Positions 17,787 to 27,364 of a stretch of 64,000 bases of DNA are shown here, piece after piece (within the stretch, counting starts at the first letter, position 1; each line of letters begins with the position of its first letter). The position numbers were made by a program, and so were the translations under genes. The notes beneath the pieces are model-generated. The model had not been told where the DNA came from, made no database searches, and saw only the letters and a program-made list of their open reading frames with translations. This DNA comes from Candidatus Thiodiazotropha endoloripes (GTDB lineage Bacteria; Pseudomonadota; Gammaproteobacteria; Chromatiales; Chromatiaceae), in contig LVKA01000027.1 of assembly GCA_001709035.1 (NCBI GenBank), positions 1 to 64,000 of the forward strand, given 5' to 3'.

Positions 17787-17835
17787 TTCGGGTTAAACTT
17801 CCCCCTTTAATCGGTTGGTTACAGAGCGATAGGTT

Positions 17836-19482
17836 ATGTCATATCAGGTACTCGCCCGCAAATGGAGACCGCAGTTGTTCGGCCAGTTGGTCGGTCAGCA
17901 GCATGTGGTGACTGCGTTGAACAACGCCCTGGAGCGCGAGCGTTTGCATCATGCTTATCTGTTCACCGGTACCCGGGGAGTGGGGAAGACGACCCTGGCC
18001 AGGATTTTTGCCAAGTCGCTGAATTGTGAAAAAGGGATCAGTGCAGTGCCCTGCGGTGTCTGCGATGCCTGTCGAGAGATCGATGAGGGGCGGTTTGTAG
18101 ACCTGCTGGAGGTGGATGCGGCCTCCCGGACCAAGGTCGATCAGACCAGGGAGCTGCTGGAAAATGTGCCTTATGCCCCGGTAAGGGGGCGCTACAAAGT
18201 TTACCTGATCGATGAAGTTCATATGTTTTCGGCCAGTAGTTTCAATGCCTTATTGAAAACTCTTGAAGAGCCGCCTCCGCATGTGAAATTCATACTGGCA
18301 ACCACTGATCCACAGAAGGTGCCGGTTACCGTGCTCTCCCGTTGCCTGCAGTTCAATCTGAAACGCCTCAGTCGGGAACAGATTGAAGGTCAACTGCGCC
18401 ACATCCTCGGGGAAGAGAAGGTTCCGTTTGACGAGGAATCACTCAGCCTGTTGGCCAGAGGGGCAGATGGCAGTATGCGTGACGGCCTCAGTCTGCTGGA
18501 CCAGGCCATCGCCTTTGGTGGTGGTGAAGTGCGGGGTGAAGCGGTCAAATCGATGATCGGCGTGATCGGATCCGATCGTATCTACGGATTGGTTGAGGCT
18601 TTGGTGGCTGGTGAAGGCGCCGGTCTGCTCGACCGAGTGTCGGAGATGGCTGAGATGGCGGTGGACTTCAGCCAGGCCCTGCAGGAGCTGCTGGCCATGC
18701 TGCACCAGATCGCGTTGCTGCAGTTGGTCTCGGGTTATCAGCCCGACGATGGCTATGACATGGAGCGATTGAAAGATTTTTCCGAAGCCCTGGCGGCGGA
18801 AGATGTACAGCTCTACTATCAGGTTGGCTTGATGGGGCAGCAGGAGTTGAGTCTTGCCCCCGACCCTCGCAGTGGTTTCGAAATGGTATTATTGAGAATG
18901 CTCGCTTTTCGTCCGGAGCAGGGTGGTGGCAGCGTCACACAACCAAGCGGTAGTGGCAATCGGGCCTCACGTCAGTCTGCACCAAGAACAAAACCGCAAG
19001 TGCCAAACAAGAGCGCACCGTCAGCCGTAGCAAAACCGGCACAGGCCGCTGCTCCAGCAGAACTGGCCAAGCCGGTGGCCAAAGTGACCGACCCATCCGA
19101 TTGGGAGGCCTTTTGCGCCGCCCTGCAATTGGGAGGGATCACGCGTCAGTTGGCGCAGAACTGCACATTTGGCAGCTGGGACGGTAAGACACTGAATCTG
19201 ACCCTCGATACGTCGAGGCGCCAGCTTCGGGTTGGGCAGTCTGAAATGCGCCTGCTGGAAGGGATAAGGAAACAGCTCGGCGAGTCGGTACAGCTGTCGA
19301 TTACCGAAGCGGTCCCGCAGCAGGAGACGCCGGCCATGCGCGAGAAGCGTGAGCTCGAAGAGCGGCAGGCTGAAGCGGAAACGAGCATGGCGGTAGACCC
19401 GATGGTGAAAGAGATGGAGGAGCGGTTTGGTGCAAAATTGATGCCGGAGTCGATTCGTCCTGTGGATGATTCTGCCAGTTGA
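17836..19482 (+). CDS. dnaX: DNA polymerase III gamma/tau subunit
   Basis: The clamp-loader ATPase opens with SYQVLARKWRPQLFGQLVGQ, has Walker A TGTRGVGKTT near residue 45, the zinc-binding CGVCDAC segment, the DEVHM Walker B motif and LKTLEEPPPHVKFILATTD with the sensor residues. A Pro/Ala-rich linker leads to a C-terminal domain beginning DWEAFCAALQ. At 548 residues it is shorter than E. coli tau (643). I see no A-AAA-AAG slippery heptamer at the E. coli-equivalent position, so a gamma product by programmed frameshift is not evident. It is the first gene of dnaX-ybaB-recR. Confidence 0.96.
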   Translation: MSYQVLARKWRPQLFGQLVGQQHVVTALNNALERERLHHAYLFTGTRGVGKTTLARIFAKSLNCEKGISAVPCGVCDACREIDEGRFVDLLEVDAASRTKVDQTRELLENVPYAPVRGRYKVYLIDEVHMFSASSFNALLKTLEEPPPHVKFILATTDPQKVPVTVLSRCLQFNLKRLSREQIEGQLRHILGEEKVPFDEESLSLLARGADGSMRDGLSLLDQAIAFGGGEVRGEAVKSMIGVIGSDRIYGLVEALVAGEGAGLLDRVSEMAEMAVDFSQALQELLAMLHQIALLQLVSGYQPDDGYDMERLKDFSEALAAEDVQLYYQVGLMGQQELSLAPDPRSGFEMVLLRMLAFRPEQGGGSVTQPSGSGNRASRQSAPRTKPQVPNKSAPSAVAKPAQAAAPAELAKPVAKVTDPSDWEAFCAALQLGGITRQLAQNCTFGSWDGKTLNLTLDTSRRQLRVGQSEMRLLEGIRKQLGESVQLSITEAVPQQETPAMREKRELEERQAEAETSMAVDPMVKEMEERFGAKLMPESIRPVDDSAS

Positions 19483-19512
19483 TGCAGCTTATGCTCCGTC
19501 AGAGTTATGTTT

Positions 19513-19537
19513 TATAACTATCTGTTTTATAGTTATA
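19513..19537. promoter_or_regulatory. AT-rich perfect inverted repeat between dnaX and ybaB
   Basis: TATAACTA (19513-19520) and TAGTTATA (19530-19537) form an 8-bp inverted repeat with a 9-base spacer in the 148-bp dnaX-ybaB gap. It could be an operator for an internal promoter. It is too AT-rich to be a good terminator. Confidence 0.4.
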
Positions 19538-19630
19538 TGAATGTTGTTTTAAAGTGATTTGTTAAATTGATTTCAGGTGCCATCAGAAGCTCAGGCGTCT
19601 GGGGTTGGCCATGAATATGAGGTGTTCGAC

Positions 19631-19954
19631 ATGAAAGGCGGTATTGGTAATTTAATGAAGCAGGCGCAAAAGATGCAGGCTGAAATGCAGCAGGCACAAG
19701 AGAAGCTGGCGCAGGAAGAGGTGACTGGCGAGTCCGGGGGTGGGCTGGTCAAAGTGACCATGAACGGTAAACATGAGGTGCGCCGTGTCGAGATCGATGA
19801 GAGTCTGATGGGTGATGATAAAGAGATGCTTGAGGACCTGGTGGCTGCGGCAGTGAATGATGCAGCTCAGCGGGTCAGTCACAAGATGCAGGAGAGTATG
19901 TCCGGTCTGACTGCCGGACTGGGTCTGCCTCCTGGTATGAAACTGCCTTTCTGA
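19631..19954 (+). CDS. ybaB: YbaB/EbfC family nucleoid-associated protein
   Basis: The 107-residue protein contains [20 protein letters not shown], the Gln-rich helix, then [20 protein letters not shown] and the final [12 protein letters not shown], all characteristic of YbaB/EbfC. The dimer binds DNA. I start at ATG 19631, with GAGGTG upstream and the usual family length; a GTG at 19577 is in frame but would add a non-conserved stretch. The gene lies between dnaX and recR as in most gammaproteobacteria. Confidence 0.95.
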   Translation: MKGGIGNLMKQAQKMQAEMQQAQEKLAQEEVTGESGGGLVKVTMNGKHEVRRVEIDESLMGDDKEMLEDLVAAAVNDAAQRVSHKMQESMSGLTAGLGLPPGMKLPF

Positions 19955-20026
19955 TTCAATCATCCATGCTGATCAATCGCTGTCGGCTCTCTCTAACGGG
20001 CTCAACTCTCTGCTGCAGGCCTGCCG

Positions 20027-20623
20027 ATGCCTAATACAGCGCTGCTCGACCAACTGATGACCGCACTACGTTGTTTGCCGGGAGTTGGGGCTAAAAGTGC
20101 CCAGCGCATGGCCTACCATCTGCTGGAGCGGGACCGGGAAGGGGGCAGGGTACTCTCCCGGGTGCTGGTTGAGGCAATGGAGAGGATTGGTCACTGCAGC
20201 CAATGCAGAACTCTGAGCGAACAGGAGCTTTGCCAGCTCTGCGCTAACCCCAGGCGGGATCAGAGTCAGCTCTGTATCGTCGAGAATCCCGCCGATCAGG
20301 CGATCATCGAACAGGCTGCAGACTATCAAGGTGGTTATTTTGTCCTCGGTGGCCACCTCTCGCCTCTGGATGGGATCGGTCCCAAAGAGATCGGTCTGGA
20401 TCTGTTGCAAGAGCGATTTTCCAGTGGTGGTGTCAAAGAGGTTATTCTGGCAACCAATCCCACGGTCGAGGGAGAGGCAACAGCACAATACATCCATGAC
20501 ATGGCCCAACAGTTCGGCATTCGCACAACCCGTATCGCTCAGGGCGTACCCATGGGGGGCGAGCTGGAATATGTTGATGGCGCAACCCTGGCCCACGCCA
20601 TTCGAGGGCGATCGGAATTTTGA
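20027..20623 (+). CDS. recR: recombination protein RecR
   Basis: At 198 residues it has normal RecR length. The helix-hairpin-helix [17 protein letters not shown] lies at the N-terminus, the zinc finger [16 protein letters not shown] starts near residue 57, and a Toprim domain ([14 protein letters not shown] ... [12 protein letters not shown]) follows. The C-terminal [20 protein letters not shown] matches the Walker B-like segment. RecR acts with RecO and RecF in loading RecA at gaps. It precedes hinT by 9 bp. Confidence 0.96.
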   Translation: MPNTALLDQLMTALRCLPGVGAKSAQRMAYHLLERDREGGRVLSRVLVEAMERIGHCSQCRTLSEQELCQLCANPRRDQSQLCIVENPADQAIIEQAADYQGGYFVLGGHLSPLDGIGPKEIGLDLLQERFSSGGVKEVILATNPTVEGEATAQYIHDMAQQFGIRTTRIAQGVPMGGELEYVDGATLAHAIRGRSEF

Positions 20624-20632
20624 GGAGATATT

Positions 20633-20977
20633 ATGAGTGACTGCTTATTCTGCAAATTTGTCAGTGGTGAAATATCCCCCCAGACCGTCTATGAGGACGA
20701 TGATGTACTGGCCTTCAGGGATATCAATCCACAGGCCCCTTGTCATGTGCTGATCATACCGAAAAAGCATATTTCCACGCTGAATGACCTGACAGAGCAA
20801 GATGCCGAATTGGTGGGAAAACTCTATCTGGCGGCGGCCAAAGTGGCCAAGCAGGAGGGTATCGATGAAGCGGGATATCGCACCGTGATGAACTGCAACG
20901 AACAGGCCGGTCAGACCGTTTTTCATATCCACCTGCACCTGCTGGGCGGGCGGCGCATGAACTGGCCACCGGGTTGA
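20633..20977 (+). CDS. hinT: HIT-family purine nucleoside phosphoramidase HinT
   Basis: This 114-residue protein carries CLFCKFVSGEI at the start, YEDDDVLAFRDINPQAPCHV and the catalytic histidine triad QTVFHIHLHLLGG near residues 92-104. HinT hydrolyses aminoacyl-AMP and related phosphoramidates. GAGGAG precedes the ATG. It sits between recR (9 bp) and copA (30 bp), likely in one transcript. Confidence 0.94.
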   Translation: MSDCLFCKFVSGEISPQTVYEDDDVLAFRDINPQAPCHVLIIPKKHISTLNDLTEQDAELVGKLYLAAAKVAKQEGIDEAGYRTVMNCNEQAGQTVFHIHLHLLGGRRMNWPPG

Positions 20978-21007
20978 TCCGCCTGGCCTGAGCCTGTTAC
21001 GAATCCA

Positions 21008-23926
21008 GTGAATACCAAGCTTGAATCCAGTTACCGGCTGTCGATTGACGGTATGTCATGCCAACGCTGTGTGGCGTCTGTGGAGAAGGCAGTCACCGCC
21101 TTGCCCGGGGTGAGTCGGGTGGTTGTCGATCTGCAAGGGGCTTCTGCTGCGATTACTGGTGGGAATGCGGATGAAGCCGTATCAGCGGTCAGGCAGGCGG
21201 GGTACGACGCGGAACTGATCAGCGAAGATGTTCCTTCGAGCCCGGTCTCCCTGCCAGTGCTGCAACCTGTTCCAGCCGCACAGCGTCCTGTTGAAAAGAT
21301 CGAGGGTGGTTATCAACTGGCTGTGCAGGATATGACTTGTGCCAGCTGCGTAGCGGCGGTTGAGCGGGCGATCCATGCCGTGCCCGGTGTCACTGAGGCT
21401 GCTGTCAATCTGGTGGAGAAGAGGGCGCAGGTTGTCGGAGGCTCACCCCAGGCAGTGGCTCAGGCGGTGATTGATCAGGGCTATGGCGCCTATCTGCTGG
21501 AGTCTCAGACTGACAGCAATCAACTGCAACTGGGCTTTCAGGCGCTGGATCAGGTCACTCAACAAGTGGCGCTTGAGCAACTGTTTACCCGGCTGGATCC
21601 ACAGGCAAGCTTTGAATTCAAAGATGCTCTGTGGCATCTGCAAACCTCACTGCACCCTGCTGATCTGCTGATCGAGCTTGAGCAACAGGGTTACCAGGCC
21701 AGCTTTAAAGAGACCTATGACGATCCCTATGCCGAGGAGGCTTCGGCTGCTGCGAAAGAGATCAGACGTTCCTGGCAGAGAGCCGCGCTGGCCGGGGTTG
21801 TCGGTATCGGTCTTATGGTGGCCGAAATGACAGGCAATACGCCCCAGGTGACGGCGCCCGGCGGGCAGAGCTACTGGCTGGCGGTTGCCATCATCTGTTT
21901 CCTGGTGATGCGTTTCAGTGGCGGACACTACTATCTTGGCGCTCTGAAGCAGCTGAAACACCGCAGCGCCAACATGGATACCCTGATCGCATTGGGAACA
22001 GGCAGTGCCTGGCTCTCTTCGCTGGTTATCGTATTGCAGCCTGAAGGTATGGTCCTGCAAGGGGAGAAACTCTACTTCGATGCCTCGGTACTGATACTGG
22101 CTTTCCTGCAGCTGGGGCATGGTTTGGAGACTCGGGCCAAACGCACGACCAGTGAAGCTGTAGGCAGTCTGGTTGGACTGGCGCCGAAGCAGGCTGAAGT
22201 GGTGCGTGATCAGGGTTCGGCGACCATTCCGGTATCCCTATTGTCAATCGGTGACCTGATCCAGGTACGCCCGGGAGATAAAATTCCGATTGACGGTGAG
22301 GTGGTCGAGGGGATTTCAAGCGTCGATGAGGCGATGCTGACCGGTGAGTCACTACCGCAGAAGAAACAACCAGGGGATCCGCTGATCGGTGGAAGTGTCA
22401 ACCGTTCCGGCCAGCTGCGTTTCAAAGTCACCCGCTTGGGAGAGGAGACTACCCTGGCCCATATCATCGCCATGGTTCGTCAGGCGCAGATGAGCAAACC
22501 CGAGATCGGCCGCCTGGTGGACAGGGTCTCAGCGGTCTTTGTTCCTGTTGTGGTGCTGATCGCCGTTGCGGCTTTTCTCGTCTGGCTGTTGGTGGGCCCA
22601 ACCCCACCCCTCTCCTATGCACTGACCGCCGGTATCGCTGTCCTCGTGATTGCCTGTCCATGTGCCTTGGGTCTGGCTACCCCCATCGCCATTATGGTGG
22701 GAACCAGCCGGGCCGCCCAGATGAATGTGCTGATTCGAAACAGTGACGGTCTGCAATCCGCCAGCAGACTGACCCATCTGGTGGTGGATAAAACCGGTAC
22801 CCTCACTCAGGGAGCCCCGAAGGTCACCGATCTCCATGCTGAAAACCTGCCGGAAGCGGAGATGCTGGCCCTGGCAGGAGCTGTTGAGGCAGTCTCATCC
22901 CACCCGCTAGCGGAAGCGATTCTCGATCACCTCAGGCAGCAGGGTATCGTGATGCCTGAGGTGATCGATTTCCACAACCACGAGGGTCTGGGCGTTGAGG
23001 GGCGGGTTGCAGGGAAATTGGTTCAATTGGGTGGTAGTCAATATCTGAAACAGTTGAAGATCACCCCTTCAGAGCCGTTTCTGAATGTGGCGAATCAACA
23101 ATCTGCCGAGGCGGGAAGTCTGGTCTGGGTGGTTGTGGAGGGACAGCTGAGTGGTTTGCTGGTACTTAGGGATCCCTTGCGAAGCGACTCGGCTGCTGCT
23201 GTAAAATCACTTCAAGATCAAGGTGTTGAGGTGATTATCTGTAGTGGTGACAATGACCGTGCTGTGGAAGCGGTTGCTGCGAGTCTTGGCATAAAGCAGG
23301 CTCACAGTGAGCTGCTGCCCGAACAGAAACTGGAGGTTGTGAAGTCTCTGCAGCAGCAGGGAAATCGTGTCGGCATGGTTGGGGATGGGGTGAACGACGC
23401 ACCAGCCTTGGCACAGGCCGATACCGGATTTGCCATCGGTAGTGGCACTGATGTGGCGATCGAGCATGCGGATATCACCTTGGTTGGGGACTCACTGCTG
23501 AATGTCAGTACTGCAATCGGTATTTCTAGAGCAACCATAAGGAATATCAAGCAGAATCTTTTCGGTGCTTTTGTCTATAATATGATTGGTATACCTATGG
23601 CAGCCGGGCTGCTCTACCCTGTTACGGGCTGGCTGCTTCCACCTATGTTCGCCAGTGTGGCAATGGCAATGTCGTCAGTTACGGTGGTGATAAATGCCAA
23701 TCGATTGAGATTTTATGGTCCTATGACAACAACCCTGAGAGTTACCGGTATGACCTGTCCCCACTGTGTCAATAATGTGCAGAAAGCGTTGTTGGAAGTA
23801 CCCGGTGTGGATCGTGCTGAAGTTGCCTTGGAAGAGGCTACTGCGGTTGTGAGTGGCTCCGCACAGGCAGCAACCCTGGTCCAGGCTGTCGTTGATGCCG
23901 GCTATGCTGCAGAGTCCGATTCTTAA
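21008..23926 (+). CDS. copA: copper-exporting P1B-type ATPase, with an extra C-terminal HMA domain
   Basis: The 972-residue pump starts with GTG. Two N-terminal metal-binding domains carry MSCQRC (C18, C21) and MTCASC (near 110). The segment around 175-235, ending ELEQQGYQAS, looks like a third HMA fold without Cys. The core has TGESLPQ, CPC near 548 in the transport helix, DKTGTLT near 594, HPLAEAI and GDGVNDAPALA, the full P1B-1 set for Cu(I). A further HMA with MTCPHC follows the last helices near residue 917. Length exceeds E. coli CopA (834). It exports Cu(I) to the periplasm. No CueR box was seen upstream. Confidence 0.95.
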   Translation: MNTKLESSYRLSIDGMSCQRCVASVEKAVTALPGVSRVVVDLQGASAAITGGNADEAVSAVRQAGYDAELISEDVPSSPVSLPVLQPVPAAQRPVEKIEGGYQLAVQDMTCASCVAAVERAIHAVPGVTEAAVNLVEKRAQVVGGSPQAVAQAVIDQGYGAYLLESQTDSNQLQLGFQALDQVTQQVALEQLFTRLDPQASFEFKDALWHLQTSLHPADLLIELEQQGYQASFKETYDDPYAEEASAAAKEIRRSWQRAALAGVVGIGLMVAEMTGNTPQVTAPGGQSYWLAVAIICFLVMRFSGGHYYLGALKQLKHRSANMDTLIALGTGSAWLSSLVIVLQPEGMVLQGEKLYFDASVLILAFLQLGHGLETRAKRTTSEAVGSLVGLAPKQAEVVRDQGSATIPVSLLSIGDLIQVRPGDKIPIDGEVVEGISSVDEAMLTGESLPQKKQPGDPLIGGSVNRSGQLRFKVTRLGEETTLAHIIAMVRQAQMSKPEIGRLVDRVSAVFVPVVVLIAVAAFLVWLLVGPTPPLSYALTAGIAVLVIACPCALGLATPIAIMVGTSRAAQMNVLIRNSDGLQSASRLTHLVVDKTGTLTQGAPKVTDLHAENLPEAEMLALAGAVEAVSSHPLAEAILDHLRQQGIVMPEVIDFHNHEGLGVEGRVAGKLVQLGGSQYLKQLKITPSEPFLNVANQQSAEAGSLVWVVVEGQLSGLLVLRDPLRSDSAAAVKSLQDQGVEVIICSGDNDRAVEAVAASLGIKQAHSELLPEQKLEVVKSLQQQGNRVGMVGDGVNDAPALAQADTGFAIGSGTDVAIEHADITLVGDSLLNVSTAIGISRATIRNIKQNLFGAFVYNMIGIPMAAGLLYPVTGWLLPPMFASVAMAMSSVTVVINANRLRFYGPMTTTLRVTGMTCPHCVNNVQKALLEVPGVDRAEVALEEATAVVSGSAQAATLVQAVVDAGYAAESDS

Positions 23927-23944
23927 GGTCTTTGGGATGCTCTG

Positions 23945-24259
23945 ATGCAAGTCACCAACTCACCACTTGCCCTGCCTAACCTTGCGGTCTCTCTGGAACA
24001 GCAGAGAAACGCTGCTACGCAGCTGGTTCAAGCCTTGCCGTTGGCATCACAGGTTGGCGGGAGTGACGCCACCCTGCGCAGTGTGGAGAGTATCAAGCAG
24101 GCAGAACAGTTACTGCAACGCCGTCAGTCGGAGCAGCAACTCACTCGGATGAGAGATGATCCGCAGCATCAGAAGGCGGTATCGAGCTATCAGTCAGTAC
24201 AGTCGGGTCAGGAACGGGATTATGTGAGTGAGGTGCTGGGCATCGATGTTTATGCCTAA
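23945..24259 (+). CDS. small conserved-looking hypothetical protein
   Basis: The 104-residue soluble protein starts 18 bp after copA. It is Gln- and Ser-rich and ends with ERDYVSEVLGIDVYA, an end that resembles small gammaproteobacterial proteins of unknown role. A Gln/Arg-rich segment, LLQRRQSEQQLTRM, is probably helical. Its stop overlaps a strong hairpin. No function is assigned. Confidence 0.65.
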   Translation: MQVTNSPLALPNLAVSLEQQRNAATQLVQALPLASQVGGSDATLRSVESIKQAEQLLQRRQSEQQLTRMRDDPQHQKAVSSYQSVQSGQERDYVSEVLGIDVYA

Positions 24260-24284
24260 CCAGGACATCCCTGTCACCTGGTTA
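24257..24284. terminator. bidirectional hairpin between convergent genes
   Basis: TAACCAGG (24257-24264) and CCTGGTTA (24277-24284) are perfect complements around a 12-base loop. The hairpin begins at the TAA of the upstream gene and lies just before the end of the convergent gene at 24299. No T-run, so rho-dependent help or a barrier function is possible. Confidence 0.5.
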
Positions 24285-24298
24285 AGCCCTATCAGAGA

Positions 24299-25075
24299 TC
24301 AAGTTGTCGCCGGTTGAATAGTCTCACGGATCTTATCGTGGGCCAGTATCTTGTCATCACTGCGGATCAAGTGCTCGATGATGTGTTCACCCCGCATCGC
24401 ACGAGGATTGATACCGCTATCCTTCAATACTTCGTAACTCTCGAAAAAACGCTTCCAGGTTATCTTTCTTACCTGGAGTTTAGCGCGAATTTCCGGGTTG
24501 TTGGTTTCCAGGAAAAGGCGGTCAATCTGTTTCCATTCCTGATAACGATCCGGGTGTTCCATACCCAGTTTATTGAGTCGTAACTGGCACTCCTGATGAG
24601 TCAGCCCTGAGACCAGTTTGCTTTCCATGAACAGCAGTCCCTGACGTACCGTTGTGGTGGGTGGGCGGTTGTTCCACTCCTCTACTTTTACCGGATCACT
24701 GAAGATTTCACGTATCACATAGTGAGCCATGGTCTGGTTCATTTTGAATGAGTAGGGAATGTTGAAGTGCTTTAAAATGTCGACCTGTCGGCCATCGGGA
24801 GGGGAGAACAGACCAAGAATGTTCATCGCCTGACCCTTGGTGAGTTCCCGCTTCAAGCGGATATCCTTCTCTGCCAATTCGTTGAGCATGACTTCAGTTG
24901 CCGGTTCATTCTGCCAGGCTTCATCAGACTCACCCGGTAGACTTAAAGCGGTTTCAATCTGTTCTTGAAGTTCATCAACTTGATTCTGTTTAGCATTAGC
25001 TTTGGATTGGGTCTTTTTAAACATTAACAGTAGGGCGCCAATCATCATTACGGCAAATAAGCTAGCTATCTCCAT
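24299..25075 (-). CDS. membrane-anchored hypothetical protein
   Basis: I start at ATG 25075, with GGGAG 7 bases upstream; the longer frame to 25156 has no such site. Residues 1-20 (MEIASLFAVMMIGALLLMF) form one membrane helix, followed by a Lys/Gln-rich helix and a soluble region of about 220 residues. Around 80-100 there is LNELAEKDIRLKREL, then a region with YVIREIFSDPVKVEEW and a Trp-containing KITWKRFFESYEVL. The family is not recognised. It lies 321 bp from the divergent histidine kinase gene and could be related to it. Confidence 0.72.
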   Translation of the reverse strand: MEIASLFAVMMIGALLLMFKKTQSKANAKQNQVDELQEQIETALSLPGESDEAWQNEPATEVMLNELAEKDIRLKRELTKGQAMNILGLFSPPDGRQVDILKHFNIPYSFKMNQTMAHYVIREIFSDPVKVEEWNNRPPTTTVRQGLLFMESKLVSGLTHQECQLRLNKLGMEHPDRYQEWKQIDRLFLETNNPEIRAKLQVRKITWKRFFESYEVLKDSGINPRAMRGEHIIEHLIRSDDKILAHDKIRETIQPATT

Positions 25076-25396
25076 GGGTAAACTCCCGAGGTTATTGATT
25101 ATTGAGAGTTGAGTATAAGCAGATCGGCTGGCGCTATTGTGAGAACTAACACACACAATGTATAGTGTTTGTCAATAGGTGAACAAAATGATTATTCAGA
25201 TTCTTGAGCTTTTTTTGGCTTTGTCTTGTTGAAAATGTGAGCCGCATCAAGTTTGAGGCTTTGGTTGTATAAACTGGTGTATTAGCTAGCTGGTGAGACA
25301 GGCCCTAATATGAGTAAAGGCAGACTATAGTATTGAGACTGTCAGGGAGAGTTGATGAAGGATTGTATGATGAATTTGGTAATGGAATTTTAAGCG
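25076..25396. other. intergenic region between divergent genes
   Basis: This 321-bp AT-richer region should hold promoters for the anchored protein and for the kinase operon. It contains the mini-ORF at 25355-25393. No tRNA or repeat was recognised. Confidence 0.5.
25355..25393 (+). other. possible 12-codon leader ORF before the kinase gene
   Basis: An ATG at 25355, preceded by GGGAGAG at good spacing, opens a 12-residue peptide ending in TAA 3 bp before the kinase ATG. The kinase start itself has only a weak ribosome site. This layout would suit translational coupling. Confidence 0.35.
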
Positions 25397-27364
25397 ATGC
25401 TAACCAGGTCGAGTCGTCTGTTTCTTTTGATCTCCCTTTTCATATTAGTCACTGACAGTTTCTTTGTCTGGTTGAACTATATCTCATCACGGGATGCTAT
25501 GTACGAAAGCCTGCAGGATGAGCTGTCCGAGGCTGGCAGTGCGTTTAATATTTCATTGGATAGCAATATGGATATGCTGCAACAGACCGCCCTGTTTGTT
25601 GCCAGTGATAAACGGGTGCAGGACTTGTTTCTTGCTGGCAAGCTGGCCGTTGAATCAGAAGGTGGTGGCGCAGGTGGCTCAGAGTCCGATCGGATTCGTC
25701 AACAGCTGTACGAACTGCTTGAGCCCGGTTGGAGCGAGATGAGAAAGCAGTTCAATTTGCGACAGTTGCATTTTCACCTGGCGCCTGGCGCGCGCTCTTT
25801 TTTAAGAGTGCATCAGCGGGAAAAGTATGGCGATCGTTTGGATGATATTCGTCATACGGTGGTGGACGCCAATCAATTGCAGCGTACGACAAGAGGTTTT
25901 GAAATCGGTCGACCCTATGCGGGTATACGCGGCGTGAGTCCTGTGTATGCTACTGTTGATGGCGTGCGAATTCATATAGGTGCCGTTGAAGCGGGTATGT
26001 CGTTTTCACAAATTCTGGATCTGCTGATACGTCATACGCACGTCAACTATGCGGTGTTAATCAAACAGCAGGAATTACAGAATCGTGTCTGGTCTGAATC
26101 CCTGAAGCAGCTTTATGCTGGACGTCCTCCGGTGTCCGGTTACTATATCGAAGCTAGTAGTGATGATAAAAAGTCAGCTCAATTGTTGTCTGATCGAGTG
26201 TTGCATCGAACCCTGTTCGATGAAAGTAAAATTTATATTCAGGATGGGGCTGAGCCATTGGCAATGATTGCATTGCCTTTTTATGACTACCAGGGTTGGA
26301 AGAATCCCGATAGAGAACATATTGGGCAACTCCTGATGTGGCGTGATGCATCCACTCTCATAGCAAATTTCAATAAAAGTTTTAGTAACAACATACTGTT
26401 TGCTGTGGCCGTATTTGTGTTACTTGAGCTGATTCTCTATCTCGGAATGCGTAGGGTGACTCAACAGCTTGAGAGTGAGGTGAAATTTCAGACGGGCCAG
26501 CTATCTGAAAGCAATACGAAACTGGCGCATCGAAATACGGCATTAATCCATTCTCTGCATGAATTGAAAGCAACTCAGAAGCAATTGATAGAATCTGAGA
26601 AAATGGCTTCGCTGGCAGGATTGGTTACTGGTGTGGCTCATGAGATTAATACTCCCGTCGGCACCAGTATAACGGCGGCTTCCCATCTTAAAGACAGAGT
26701 TGTGAAAATCCGACAACACTTCGAGCGGGATGAGATGACGCGAACCGATCTGGATGGTTTCTTCAATAGTTCGGAGAAGGCCTGCGATATTCTATTGTCA
26801 AATCTGCAAAGATCCGGTGACCTTGTAAAGAGTTTCAAGCAGGTTGCGGTCGATCAGAGTAGTTTGAAGCGTCGGCTATTCGATATGTGTGAATACCTTC
26901 AAGAAATCAAACAGAGTCTTCAGCCCAGACTCAAATATTCACGATATCAGCTAGAGATTGAATGCCTGTCACCAATTGAGCTCAATACCTGTCCAGGGGT
27001 GTTGTCTCAGGTCATCACCAATCTGGTTTTGAATTCCATAATCCATGGGTTTGGAGATGATCCCGATCAACCGGGATTGATGCGCATTGAGGTAACATCT
27101 GTGGGCGATTCCAATGTCAGGCTAGTCTACACGGATGATGGAGTCGGAATCGCGGAACACCATATCGATAGGATATTCGAGCCATTTTATACCACCAACA
27201 GGGAAGTCGGGGGCTCGGGATTGGGATTGCATTTGGTCTATAATTCAGTAACGACTCATTTGGGTGGCAGAATACAGCTTGAATCCAAGCCTCACGCCGG
27301 GGTGCGATTCACAATCGAGTTTCCCAGAGTTTTCAGCCATCATGAGGGCAAGGATGATCAGTAA
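25397..27364 (+). CDS. membrane sensor histidine kinase with periplasmic sensor domain
   Basis: The 655-residue kinase has a first membrane helix at about 7-27, a large periplasmic region of about 300 residues (probably a double-Cache type), and a second helix near 331-350. A short coiled coil with FQTGQLSESNTKLAHRN leads to a HisKA domain: ESEKMASLAGLVTGVAHEIN, phospho-His near 415. The ATPase domain has NLVLNSIIHG, DDGVGIAEHH and GGSGLGLHLVYNS. The ligand is unknown. Its end overlaps the start of the HD-GYP regulator gene, so the two form a cognate pair. Confidence 0.92.
   Translation: MLTRSSRLFLLISLFILVTDSFFVWLNYISSRDAMYESLQDELSEAGSAFNISLDSNMDMLQQTALFVASDKRVQDLFLAGKLAVESEGGGAGGSESDRIRQQLYELLEPGWSEMRKQFNLRQLHFHLAPGARSFLRVHQREKYGDRLDDIRHTVVDANQLQRTTRGFEIGRPYAGIRGVSPVYATVDGVRIHIGAVEAGMSFSQILDLLIRHTHVNYAVLIKQQELQNRVWSESLKQLYAGRPPVSGYYIEASSDDKKSAQLLSDRVLHRTLFDESKIYIQDGAEPLAMIALPFYDYQGWKNPDREHIGQLLMWRDASTLIANFNKSFSNNILFAVAVFVLLELILYLGMRRVTQQLESEVKFQTGQLSESNTKLAHRNTALIHSLHELKATQKQLIESEKMASLAGLVTGVAHEINTPVGTSITAASHLKDRVVKIRQHFERDEMTRTDLDGFFNSSEKACDILLSNLQRSGDLVKSFKQVAVDQSSLKRRLFDMCEYLQEIKQSLQPRLKYSRYQLEIECLSPIELNTCPGVLSQVITNLVLNSIIHGFGDDPDQPGLMRIEVTSVGDSNVRLVYTDDGVGIAEHHIDRIFEPFYTTNREVGGSGLGLHLVYNSVTTHLGGRIQLESKPHAGVRFTIEFPRVFSHHEGKDDQ

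Noticed and set aside
17617-17835. 4.5S (SRP) RNA gene upstream of dnaX
   Set aside because: This position is common for ffs in some gammaproteobacteria, but the conserved GGAAGCAGCC core is absent.
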